Counted from the stretch's first letter, positions 9,692-19,299 are shown. The stretch is DNA of 34,299 nucleotides from Priapulus caudatus (GCF_000485595.1 NW_014577317.1:288370-322668), one strand, 5' to 3'. The notes: generated by a model from the sequence alone, not told the origin. A program made the numbers and translations.

Positions 9692-10758
9692 ACTTTTCTC
9701 TTTGTGGAAGGTTCTGAAGAAACTCTGCCCTTCATCGGGTCCAAAACAAATTGGCCAAGTACTGCACTCGGCACCATCGTTACCGGGAAGGAGTACAGAT
9801 CTGTCGTTTGGAACTCTCCAGAGGGTGGCAGAATAATTTTTGACTTCATCGTCAATAAATGATTCGGCGTCAATGGCTCTAATGACGTTGGATCGTTCAG
9901 TGTTTCAACAGTGATTGGTCGACTGTTCACTATTGCCGCAGCTTCGCACATAAGTGTTCTGAGAGATTCATCGGCAAGCTGGCACCCAGAGTTATGCAAC
10001 AGAGTTACGAGCACACTGCGCACTGTCCGTATCTGCCGCGCTAGCAGCAGGTACATTCATTTTGAACTCGAAATAGTCGCATCCTTCTTTCAACAGAAAC
10101 TAACGAACACGTTCCTGATCTACACTGTCAAAAGCTTCTTTCAACTCACGCTGCGCTCCTACAAAATTCGTACCTCTGTTCGATCTAAACTGCCTAATGG
10201 GTCCTCGGATTGTCAGGAAACGACGTAGCGCATTGATGAAGGAGCTTGTATCCAAACTATTTGCTGTTTCGATGTGGATAGCACGACAAGACAAACATGT
10301 GAAAAGCACACCATATCGTTTCAGTTTTTTACGACCCTCCTTAATGAGCCAAGGACCGAACAAATCAACTCCACAGTATGTGAACGATGGCACGGGCTCA
10401 AGTCTGTCTTGAGACAAATCAGCCATTTTTTGTTCTTGCACACGACTTCGCAATCTTCGACATGTGACACATCTCGAAATAAGCCGAAAGACCGCAGAGG
10501 AGCACCCAACGATCCAAAACCCGTTTGCTCGTAGTTTGTTTGTGGTCATACCACGCCCTTGGTGTTCCACTCGCTCGTGACAATGACGAATTATCAGTTG
10601 TGCTATGTGATGCTTTGCAGGTAAAATCACAGGATATTTGACACCATAGCAAAGATCCGCTCTCCTGATGCGACCGCCAACTCGCCATCATTATCAAGAA
10701 ATGGTTCTAGTCGGTACACTGATGATGCTCTCTTAAATGTCTGATTACGCTCCCTGGT
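9692..10758 (-). pseudogene. BEL/Pao integrase fragment 2, catalytically dead
   Basis: Read from 10758 down: a zinc-binding H2C2-like segment (H-C-H-E-R-V-E-H, then C-V-T-C), the core with Y-C-G-V-D-L-F-G-P, then R-S-N-R-G-T-N-F where active relatives have S-D. The codon is AAC at 10178-10180, against GAC at 11979-11981 in fragment 3. A 20-bp deletion near 10039 then removes the segment encoding H-M-A-G-I-W-E with the catalytic Glu and shifts the frame. Downstream the frame continues through N-S-R-P-I, L-T-P-N-H-L-L and a partial DUF5641-like segment (QYLA/WTRWR type, with frame slips). Coding homology ends abruptly at 9692. The 5' end abuts fragment 3 head to head at 10758/10759. Confidence 0.8.
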
Positions 10759-10974
10759 AAATCGCCGATCTCAGGAACTAGGGCATTCTGCTATGTTAGA
10801 ACGGTTTCCTACGATAGAGTTTGCCACAAATACGAAAATAACACGCTGTTTAGCGCACTGCGCTACGTCCTTCTGTTAAATTTTTGCATATCAGTAATCA
10901 AAATAAGCCCCGCCTTCTTCGTTGATGGACATGAATGGGGCGTCACCAACGTAACCAGTTACTTTTCGTAAATA
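10759..10974 (+). repeat. Sequence upstream of integrase, middle copy
   Basis: Begins abruptly at 10759 with taaatcgccgatctcagg, matching the reverse complement near 17465-17482, and runs on as in 17236-17482. This is the junction between fragment 2 (minus) and fragment 3 (plus). No open coding frame is convincing. Confidence 0.5.
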
Positions 10975-12383
10975 ATGAAATGCCCACCAACCAAGCAATG
11001 GCAATACAAGCTTCCGGAAAGAGAAGAGTTAAAGTATAGTCCTACCTGTGAAGACCCAGAAGTGAAGAGAGTTCAGACATTTCATTCACAAGCAGAAGAG
11101 AAGCTTGCTATTTTCCCGTTGGAACGATTGGAATATTTTTCAGACTGGAATCGAAAGAGCTGTTGCGGTGTGTCTAAGCCTGAAAGACAAACTCCGAAAA
11201 CAAACAATGAAGCAAATCGGTAGTGAACCTCACCGAACCGAAAACAAGACGTCAGCGTATCAACCAGTGAAAGTTGAACAGATACACAAAGCTGAGCTTG
11301 ACATTGTTAGGGGCATACAACTTGAGGCCTTTCCAGATGAGGTGAATATTCTTCACACTCTCGAGGTGAACAAAAAGGAAACTGGCAGAAAAGCTGCCAG
11401 AGAGCGTAATCAGACACTTAAGAGAGCATCATCTGTGTACCGACTAGATCCATTTCTTGATAGTGATGGCGTTATGCGAGTTGGCAGTCGCATCAGGAAA
11501 GCGGATCTTTGCTATGGTGTCAAACATCCTGTGATTTTACCTGCAAAGCGTCACATAACACAACTGATAATTCGTCATTGTCACGAGCGAGTGGAACACC
11601 AAGGGCGTGGTATGACAACAAACGAACTACGAGCAAACGGATTTTGGATTGTTGGGTGCTCCTCTGCGGTCTTTCGGCTTATTTCGAGATGTGTCACATG
11701 TCGAAGATTGCGAAGTCGTGGGCAAGAAAAAAAAGGCTGATTTGCCTCAAGACAGACTTGAGCCCGTACCATCGTTCACATACTGTGGAGTTGATTTGCT
11801 CGGTCCTTGGCTCATTAAGGAGGGTCGTAAAGAACTGAAACGATATGGTGTGCTTTTCACATGTTTGTCTTGTCGTGCTATCCACATCGAAACAGCAAAT
11901 AGTTTGGATACAAGCTCCTTCATCAATGCGCTACGTCGTTTCCTGACAATCCGAGGACCCATTAGGCAGTTTAGATCGGACAGAGGTACGAATTTTGTAG
12001 GAGCGCAGCGTGAGTTGAAAGAAGCTTTTGACAGTGTAGATCAGGAACGTGTTCGTCCGTTTCTGTTGAAAGAAGGATGCGACTATTTCGAGTTCAAAAT
12101 GAATGTACCTGCTGCTAGCCACATGGCTGGTATTTGGGAGCGGCAGATACGGACAGTGCGCAGTGTGTTCGTAACTCTGTTGCATAACTCTGGGTGCCAG
12201 CTTGCAGATGAATCTCTCAGAACACTTATGTGCGAAGCTGCGGCAATAATGAACAGTCGACCAATCACTGTTGAAACACTGAACGATCCAACGTCATTAG
12301 AGCCATTGACGCCGAATCATTTATTGACGATGAAGTCAAAAATTATTCTGCCAACCCAAACGACAGACCTGTACTCTCGCAAA
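10975..12383 (+). pseudogene. BEL/Pao integrase fragment 3, best preserved
   Basis: A linker rich in charged residues (from 10975) leads to the H2C2 zinc segment (H-E-R-V-E-H at about 11583-11600, C-V-T-C at about 11692-11703) and the rve core. Catalytic residues are D at 11793-11795 (G-V-D-L-L-G-P), D at 11979-11981 (S-D-R-G-T-N-F) and E at 12138-12140 (G-I-W-E-R). The 52-residue D-to-E spacing is usual for Pao integrases. The gene would insert element cDNA into chromosomes. Two frame breaks are visible, one near 11150-11200 and one at the A8 run 11727-11734, where other copies read through. Coding is then cut by the second LTR at 12384, so the DUF5641-like tail is separated and reappears at 13694. 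No RT or protease domain is present upstream. Confidence 0.85.
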
Positions 12384-12466
12384 TGTAACACAGAATTAAT
12401 AGTAAAAGAGTAATAATAATAAATAATGGGAATAGAATAATCATTAGAATAAGGCAAAGAATAATT
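12384..12466 (+). mobile_element. Second LTR, first 80 bp of right copy
   Basis: Begins TGTAACACAGAATTAATAG, matching 6153 onward, and is cut off at about 12466 where fragment 4 begins on the opposite strand. The missing middle is presumably in the gap; the remainder resumes at 13052. Confidence 0.5.
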
Positions 12467-13041
12467 TTGACTTCATCGTCAATAAATGATTCGGCGTCAA
12501 TGGCTCTAATGACGTTGGATCGTTCAGTGTTTCAACAGTGATTGGTCGACTGTTCATATTGCCGCAGCTTCGCCACATAAGTGTTCTGAGAGATTCATCG
12601 CAAGCTGGCACCCAGAGTTATGCAACAGAGTTACGAGCACACTGCGCACTGTCCGTATCTGCCGCGCCAAATAGCCAAGTGGCAGGTACATTCATTTTGA
12701 ACTCGAAATAGTCGCATCCTTCTTTCAACAGAAACTACGAACACGTTCCTGATCTACACTGTCAAAAGCTTCTTTCAACTCACGCTGCGCTCCTACAAAA
12801 TTCGTACCTCTGTGATCTAAACTGCCTAATGGGTCCTCGGATTGTCAGGAAACGACGTAGCGCATTGATGAAGGAGCTTGTATCCAAACTATTTGCCTGT
12901 TTCGATGTGGATAGCACGACAAGACAAACATGTGAAAAGCACACCATATCGTTTCAGTTTTTTACGACCCTCCTTAATGAGCCAAGGACCAACAAATCAA
13001 CTCCACACAGTATGTGAACGATGGCTACGGGCTCAAGTCTG
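12467..13041 (-). pseudogene. BEL/Pao integrase fragment 4, cut by gap
   Basis: Covers the integrase core from around the first catalytic Asp to the L-T-P-N-H-L-L segment, minus strand, with indels. It keeps remnants of the catalytic Glu region (12663-12685) that fragments 2 and 5 have lost, so it belongs with the plus-strand copies. It joins fragment 3 tail to tail at 12466 and runs into the run of N at 13042. A tail-to-tail copy of nearly the same sequence next to a gap is a common sign of a chimeric or turned-around read. Confidence 0.7.
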
Positions 13042-13051
13042 NNNNNNNNNN
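13042..13051. other. Assembly gap of 10 N
   Basis: Ten N separate fragment 4 from the interior of the second LTR. The true distance and order across it are unknown. Confidence 0.99.
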
Positions 13052-13648
13052 GACGGGCTCGTTAGCCTAGGAACACGAGCGTAGTGGCTTGACCTGACGC
13101 GGCACGTAATTGGGGGGGTCATAAAGAGCGCGTAACCGCGACCCCGCCAGTGGCGCAATAGGAAACGCGTGCCACGACACGCGTGAACAGAGATTGATAG
13201 CGCGTACCACGGCCCAATAGCAGCGGCTCGAATTATTGCATGCCTTGACCGGGCTGGGCATCAACGCATAGAAAACAGTGAGCTAGAACAATAGAAACAG
13301 CGTCACTATAAGAAACGCGGTTTGGGAAATAAGGGGGCTCAATCTCTCTCGCAGTATTTGCACAGCCGACGACAACGTTAATTACACCGTTATTTGAGTT
13401 TTCATCGCTGACCACTGCAACTCACTATGTAAGTTATGCCTTGTATTTCGCGTACCTTTCTGTACACATTTTGTTATAGTACTCTGTACATTAAACATGT
13501 TCATACCTGGTATACGTAAACGTGTGTTGGAGAATTTGTAGATAACGTGAGCCGCGATACCTCTAAATAATATACGTAGTCACGAACGTACGATCACGGA
13601 TAACACACACGAGTACGAAGGCGCTATGAGTATAAACGAAACGTTACA
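13052..13648 (+). mobile_element. Second LTR (TGTAAC type), right copy, 3' part
   Basis: Aligns with about 6235-7343 of the left copy once the GC-rich and poly-G blocks there are removed. It ends cgaaacgttaca at 13648, one base before a TGG-led primer-like site. The LTR end plus one-base spacer plus primer site is the canonical 5' LTR layout. It does not resemble the third LTR at 14227-14941, so the two are not a pair. Confidence 0.55.
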
Positions 13649-13649
13649 A

Positions 13650-13686
13650 TGGTGCCGTGACCAGGGTTCGAACCTGGGTTATTGCG
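13650..13686 (+). other. Primer-binding site complementary to tRNA-His
   Basis: TGG followed by tgccgtgacc is the complement of the CCA end and acceptor stem of animal tRNA-His, whose 5' end is GCCGTGA. The match continues well past the usual 18 bases. A perfect five-pair stem CCAGG/CCTGG with a seven-base loop (13661-13677) is the complement of the T arm, and ggttattgcg resembles the complement of the variable region and anticodon arm. It therefore looks like a copy of the 3' half of the tRNA, about 37 nt. Immediately afterwards the sequence returns to Pao pol coding. Confidence 0.65.
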
Positions 13687-13693
13687 CCGATGG

Positions 13694-14010
13694 CGCCGAG
13701 TGCAGTACTTGGCCAATTTGTTTTGGACCCGATGGAGGGCAGAGTTTCTTCAACAAAGACAAAAGTGGGTGAGTTCAAAACGTGACATGTCTGTTGGTGA
13801 TTTGGTGCTGATCAGTGTGTGACAACTTGGCCTCGTAAATCAGTGGGAAACTGCGAGAGTCGTGGAGACTTACCCAGATGAAGATCAGCCTGTGCGCAAG
13901 GTGAAGCTCGCGTTGAGCGCCGCATTGGACTCCAGGGGACGACGTACATATCCAGTGCGATACATAGAGCGGCCTATATAGAAAGTGGTCTTGCTTCTTG
14001 AGAATGATGG
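13694..14010 (+). pseudogene. Pao pol C-terminal domain (DUF5641-like), right copy
   Basis: The frame from 13694 encodes [23 protein letters not shown] and then V-G-D-L-V-L-I. After a frame break near 13820 it gives W-E-T-A-R-V-V-E, V-R-K-V-K-L, Y-P-V-R-Y-I-E-R-P-I, and a stop at 13979-13981 just before K-V-V-L-L. This is the standard end of BEL/Pao integrases, which bind the element DNA and finish close to the 3' LTR. It lies in the same orientation as fragments 1 and 3 and completes their truncated C terminus. The second LTR and primer site are wedged between the two parts. Confidence 0.8.
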
Positions 14011-14212
14011 ATTCCCCTAGTGATATCATGAGGAGCCATGGGGGTTGTTGGGCTATGTCTGAACTGTTATATACCTGAATCTAGAGGTACCTAATAACTT
14101 TGTCTAATACTATGTATGTATCATGTGATTGCAGATTGCAATTAGCCTTTTTTGATTACATATATTAATAGTTTGAGTCGTGGTGAGAGTATAAAGAAAA
14201 TTAATAGTTTTA

Positions 14213-14226
14213 ATTTTGAGGAGCCA
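14213..14226 (+). promoter_or_regulatory. Polypurine tract, right copy
   Basis: The run tttgaggagcca directly precedes TGTAAAG. It has the position and composition of the plus-strand primer. The left copy has a longer purine run, gaggaggg. Confidence 0.55.
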
Positions 14227-14569
14227 TGTAAAGATACCTCTCTTTCTTACTGGTGTCTTGATGATGTAAGCGATAGGTGCTGTAGCCGTGTTTCCCGCTT
14301 ATCGGGGAGCGCCCATTTATCGCTTATGTGCAATATAACATGAGTGTCTGTACTGTACCTCAATATGACGTTCACGTGAAGTGTGTGGTCTACCGTTCGA
14401 TGGCGCTTGGTGGTGGTTAGCGACTGAGACGCTGAAGCCGGCGTGTGTGAAATGACGTGAACAATGTTTCATGTTTGTGAGAGTGGGATTTCTCTTTGTT
14501 CCCGAGTCGCCATTGCGATGTGCGGGTTTACGAAACATGAGCAAATGATTTGAGATATCACACAACCCA

Positions 14570-14627
<58 letters not shown>

Positions 14628-14941
14628 TGTGTGTTATGAAATACTTTGGTGAACTGTGTGTACGTTAATAATGCGTGACGATGTATTGCGATGGTATATA
14701 GACTTTGTGGCTTGTCTTTCTGTGACGCCAGATTTGGTTGGTGTCGAGTGTTCGTATTCGTATGACACTTAATTTATATGAATTGTGTTGCAGTTTTCAC
14801 AAACATTACGAACGTTTGCGATGTGAAGTCCAGCAATATTATGCGCTGTCTGCGACCAAATAAACCGTTCTGTCGGAACGCCTTGAGGACTTTGCGTGTG
14901 TGTTATTTTCGTTACGTGCGGAACGTCCCACAGACGTTACA
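14227..14941 (+). mobile_element. Third LTR (TGTAA...TTACA), right copy
   Basis: A 715-bp LTR with TGTAA/TTACA ends, a TATA-like tatatagac near 14694 and AATAAA at 14859-14864. It contains a perfect TA run at about 14575-14622, where the left copy has an interrupted and shorter AT stretch. It is the 3' LTR of the Pao element whose pol ends at about 14010. Confidence 0.6.
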
Positions 14942-15549
14942 CATTACGTAAAAATATGCGCATGCACTATTAGCATATCAAGCTATCCTACGTAGCAGGT
15001 GCCTTCCGAGCGGCAACTGGCTTCGCTGTCTCAACAGTTCGATGTGGCATAGTATTCGCGTAGGTATGCTTCCTACGTTTAAAATCCTTCTCCCTGTGAG
15101 ACCTGAAAAATTATTAATAATTATTGGCTAGCGTATGCTGTTAGACAGATATATAATACATATATACCAGTGTTATACACGTTTGTACATAAAACATAAA
15201 GTGGAATACGATATGTCTGGTACAGAACCAAACCAAAATTTTAAATTAAAATATCACACGAATAACATATTTTTAGTTATAAAATTAGTTAGTCAGAGTG
15301 CATTTAGTTTTCCTACTTTCCGCGATATTATTACAAGATGGTTAGACATATATATGATATTAATTATTAGGGCAGGTGTCTAAATATTAAGTTACAAAGA
15401 ATAATTAGCGTAGAATGGCCAGTAGGCAGCTACATACGATATAGGGTTTTCTATTCTTTCTAGATTATTATTATTCCTAAGAGATGATTATTATTAATTC
15501 ATAAGGGATTAATTACCAAGAAAAAAACGCAAGAAATACACGGCCGTAC
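14942..15549. other. AT-rich spacer between LTR and THAP exon, right
   Basis: Same content as 8713-9301 with small indels. No coding signal is seen. It would be first-intron sequence of the minus-strand THAP gene if that gene was ever functional. Confidence 0.4.
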
Positions 15550-15751
15550 CTGACTAAAGCAGCTTTCTTCAAAATGCCTCGAACAAATTTGTTGCTGTAT
15601 CAGGATTAAATGACTTTGTCAATCGCTGTTTATGGCAGGGCAGCACGTCTCCACTCGGGATTCTTTCCTAATAGACGAAAACTTAAACCGCTTGTTGCGG
15701 TCTGAACATGCCCCAACAACGCAACTATGGCACAGCATTTTACCCATGCAT
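15550..15751 (-). pseudogene. THAP zinc-finger first exon, right copy
   Basis: The same exon as 9302-9493 with one-base insertions. K-C-C-A-I-V, L-S-F-R-L-L-G-K and N-P-E-W-R-R are readable in one frame. The S-F-N-P-D-T-A-T segment is readable but shifted. The first Met codon is followed after two codons by a stop because of an extra G. The splice donor cag/gtacgg is intact at 15548-15549. Both copies lie on the same strand as the neighbouring integrase fragment. Confidence 0.55.
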
Positions 15752-15957
15752 GGTCAATGACTAGAGAAAAGCAAGTATAATAGGCCATGAATGAAAACGT
15801 AAACAAATATGGCATAGCAGGCTGCACACTAACAGCAACGGCCACCTGCAAACGCCCATAAGGCAGTGGAACTAACAAGTCCGCTATCCCCATGTGTTGT
15901 GTATATCTGGTTCCACCAGACCAATATAAATCAAATAGAGGCAATCGTTGTCTTGTC
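15752..15957 (-). other. Spacer between integrase fragment 5 and THAP exon
   Basis: The counterpart of 9494-9691. Pol homology ends after Q-R-E-K and unassigned sequence leads to the THAP Met. Confidence 0.35.
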
Positions 15958-17235
15958 ACTTTTCTCTTTGTGGAAGGTTCTGAAGAAACTCTGCCCTCCA
16001 TCGGGTCCAAACAAATTGCGCACGTCTGCACTCGGCAGCCATCGTTACCGGGAAGGAGTACAGATCTGTGCGTTTGGAACTCTCCAGAGGTGGCAGAATA
16101 ATTTTTGACTTCATCGTCAATAAATGATTCGGCGTCAATGGCTCTAATGACGTTGGATGTTCAGTGTTTCAACAGTGATTGGTCGACTGTTTCACTATTG
16201 CGCGCAGCTTCGCACATAAGTGTTCTGAGAGATTCATCGCAAGCTGGCACCCAGAGTTATGCAACAGAGTTACGAGCACACTGCGCACTGTCCGTATCTG
16301 CCGCGCTAGCAGCAGGTACATTCATTTTGACTCGAAATAGTCGCATCCTTCTTTCAACAGAAACTAACGAACACGTTCCTGATCTACACTGTCAAAAGCT
16401 TCTTTCAACTCACGCTGCGCTCCTACAAATTCGTACCTCTGTTCGATCTAAACTGCCTCTTGAGACAAATCAGCCATTTTTTGTTCTTGCACACGACTTC
16501 GCAATCTTCGACATGTGACACATCTCGAAATAAGCCGAAAGACCGCAGAGGAGCACCCAACGATCCAAAACCCGTTTGCTCGTAGTTTGTTTGTGGTCAT
16601 ACCACGCCCTTGGTGTTCCACTCGCTCGTGACAATGACGAATTATCAGTTGTGCTATGTGATGCTTTGCAGGTAAAATCACAGGATATTTGACACCATAG
16701 CAAAGATCCGCTCTCCTGATGCGACCGCCAACTCGCCATCATTATCAAGAAATGGTTCTAGTCGGTACACTGATGATGCTCTCTTAAGTGTCTGATTACG
16801 CTCCCTGGCAGCTTTTCTGCCAGTTGCACTTCTGTTCACCTCGAGAGTGTGAAGAATCTTCATCTCATCTGGAAAGGCCTCAAGTTGTACGCCCCTAACA
16901 ATGTCAAGCTCAGTTTTGTGTATCTGCTCAACTTTCACTGGTTGATACGCTGACGTCTTGTTTTCGGTTCGGTGAGGTTCACTACCGATTTGCTTCATTG
17001 TTTGTTTTCAGAGTTTGCCTTTCAGGCTTAGACACACCGCAACAGCTCTTTTTGCTCGATTTCAGTCTGAAAAATATTCCAATCGTTCCAACGGGAAAAT
17101 AGCAAGCTTTTCTTCTGCTTGTAAATACAATGTCTAAACTCTCTTCACTTCTGGGTCATCACAGGTAGAACTATACTTCAACTCTTCTCTCTCCGGAAGC
17201 TTGGTTTGCCATTGCTTGGTTGGTGGGCATTTCAT
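15958..17235 (-). pseudogene. BEL/Pao integrase fragment 5, dead with core deletion
   Basis: Shares with fragment 2 the AAC codon in place of the second catalytic Asp (16441-16443) and the same 20-bp deletion of the Glu region (near 16304). In addition, 212 bp present in fragment 2 (10196-10407) are missing at 16458/16459, which removes the first catalytic Asp. The H2C2 zinc segment (16448-16681) and the charged linker (16678-16998) remain readable. Upstream, the frame continues to about 17235. All three acidic catalytic positions are therefore lost or altered. The env-like fragment lies upstream on the same strand. Confidence 0.8.
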
Positions 17236-17600
17236 TATTTACGAAAAGTAAACAGGCTGGCAAAAGACAGTCGGTACAGTAACTGGTTACGTCGGTGACG
17301 CCCCATTCATGTCCATTAGCGAAGAAGGCGGGGCTTATTTTGATTACTGAGATGCGAAAATGCAACAGAAGGACGTAGCGCAGTGCGCTAAACAGCGTGT
17401 TATTTTCGTATTTGTGGCAAACTCTATCATAGGAAACCGTTCTAACATAGCAGAATGCCCTAGTTCCTGAGATCGGCGATTTGGTGGACCAATGGGTCCC
17501 CACCTTTAAAAATATAAAAGACTGGTGCGGTGTAGACTGTGATTGGAAGACACAAAGTGTCAATCCTCGGCGCGCCTCGGCATCATGGCCGCATCACGTC
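17236..17600 (-). repeat. Sequence upstream of integrase, right copy
   Basis: Inverted counterpart of 4119-4559. It carries a 130-residue open frame on the minus strand (17171-17563) that I do not recognise and that is not conserved in frame in the other copies. It separates the integrase fragment from the AT-rich inner arm. Confidence 0.45.
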
Positions 17601-18407
17601 AAGTATAAACTATAACTATAAAATACTAGTAAAAATCAATCGTGGGTTTTTAATAACAATAAGACGCAATACGTTTTGCACTTTTAAAGTTGAACATGTT
17701 GTTTTATAATAAAAAACAGACGTCACCGGCTGAATGCATCTCCCTTCTCTAAAGAATTTTTATTGGATGCATTTGTATATAAACAATTTCTTTAAATAGG
17801 CACGTGATTCAACAATCAGGAAATAGGTTTCAATCTTTAATATTCACACAGTCTTCACTCCTACATATATTAACACATCAATCTTTTACACTCGCCTTAC
17901 ATATTTTCTCAACAACTCAATTTGTGAACTATGGAATTTCTAATTTACCGCATTTCTTTTATTCGTGCAAAATTCACTGAGCGTTTCAACAGGGCTTTAA
18001 ACGTTTTTCTTTGATTTTTTAATTCACAGGTTGGTCACGCAAGAACGTACATGCTATTTTCCTTATTCCCAACCATTCTACCTCGTAAGCTCGTAAGTAA
18101 TAGTCTTTAACACTGCGGATCTCAGTGGAAAAAGCCGCAAATTTGCAATTTACTGAAGACGAATGAAGAGAATTCCAATACGGAATGACAGAAACAAAGA
18201 AGGTAAACTTAAAAAGATCGTTAGAAGATGGCACGCGTCGAAAGCAATGATCACGCTCAGATGATTGAGTGCAACGAACATGCTTCATCAAGCAAGAGAG
18301 GAGTCTAAAGCACGAACATTGTCATCCAGCGTTTTAATGCTGCTGCATGAAGCTCTTGAACCGACTGCTGTGACTGGCTGTATAGCTTGTTCTCGTTGCA
18401 GCAGATA
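17601..18407. repeat. AT-rich inner arm of the inverted duplication, right
   Basis: Reverse complement of 3237-4118 with scattered substitutions and few indels. The substitution-type divergence indicates two real, separately evolved copies rather than one molecule read twice. Confidence 0.55.
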
Positions 18408-18500
18408 TTTTTCTCTATGGATGTTTACGAATGTTATTGCTCGCGCTATATTACTTCTCGCACGCGCATAGTTGCATAAGTATGTCCCGCTGAATGTCCA
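18408..18500 (-). repeat. Partial env-element LTR, right inner copy
   Basis: The reverse complement matches the middle of 3078-3236 (gggacat, gcaactatgcgcg, gagcaataacatt, catccatagagaaa). The first 40 bp of the LTR are missing and replaced by the segment that begins near 18520. Confidence 0.5.
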
Positions 18501-18539
18501 ATTGTTCCAATGAATGTCCCTTTGATTGTCACAGTATTA

Positions 18540-19080
18540 ACATGCCAATACCATTTTTATATACCAATTTACCTAAACGCTGCCAATACGCCATTATACG
18601 GTAGGTGTGAGTTAGAAACACGTTTAGTAAGTTCTATGGTCGTCCGGAACACGTCAAATACGTCTACATACGTCAATATGCGTTGGAGATAAGTTACACA
18701 TAAATTCAAAGCACGTTACTCATAGGTTAGAAATAAGTTTTGGGTACGCTAGACATTATCTCGACGTATTTCGACTTATGAGTAACTTACAAGTAAAGTG
18801 TGTGAGCGTGTGTCAACGATCGCATAACTTACCTACAACTTATGGCCCGCGTATGCGGGACGTATGGGCGGGCATACGCTGGCATACGTCGGAAAATTTT
18901 GAGCATGCTTAAAATTTTTCGACGACCTCGCCGTACTACGACGATTACCAGCGTGCTTCAGCGTGCTTCAGCGTGCTCTTAACTTATACAAAACTTACCC
19001 ATAACTTATTTGACGTACGCCAGCGTATTCGCCAAATTTTTCATACGTCGGCATACGCTGGCTAAATCGTCAATGTGTGA
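18540..19080. mobile_element. Possible MITE-like insertion, unclassified
   Basis: Present only in the right arm. Composition is unlike its neighbours: many tacgtc, acgtca, gcatacgctgg and cttac words, with gcatacgctgg and catacgtcgg repeated at 18882-18892 and 19044-19062. A near-perfect 38-bp palindrome (two mismatched pairs) is centred at 18905/18906. No terminal inverted repeats could be fixed with confidence, and no protein is encoded. Confidence 0.35.
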
Positions 19081-19090
19081 CAGGGCCAGC

Positions 19091-19284
19091 ATGCCATGCC
19101 ATTAATTCCATGCCATTATGCCATGCCATGCCATGCCATGCCATGCCATGCCATGCCATTATGCCATGCCATTAATGCCATGTCATGCCATGCCATTAAT
19201 GCCATTAATGCCATGCCATTATGCTATGCCATGCCATGCCATGCCATGCCATGCCATTATGCCATTATGCCATTATGCCATTAT
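19091..19284 (+). repeat. ATGCC satellite-like tandem array
   Basis: About 195 bp of the pentamer ATGCC, interspersed with ATTATGCC and ATTAATGCC variants. The higher-order spacing is irregular. The matching position of the left arm has no such array. Open frames through it are a by-product of the repeat. Confidence 0.9.
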
Positions 19285-19299
19285 GTCAAGATGCACAAC

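Noticed and set aside
11509-11885. Open frames overlapping the integrase in other frames and on the opposite strand
   Set aside because: They are shadows of the integrase coding sequence. The same shadow frames recur wherever the fragment recurs.
13650-13690. A tRNA-His gene on the minus strand
   Set aside because: Only the 3' half is represented. There is no acceptor 5' strand, D arm or complete anticodon arm, and the position one base after an LTR end fits a primer-binding site.
19091-19284. A CRISPR-like or direct-repeat array
   Set aside because: The repeats are pentamers without spacers, in an animal genome.
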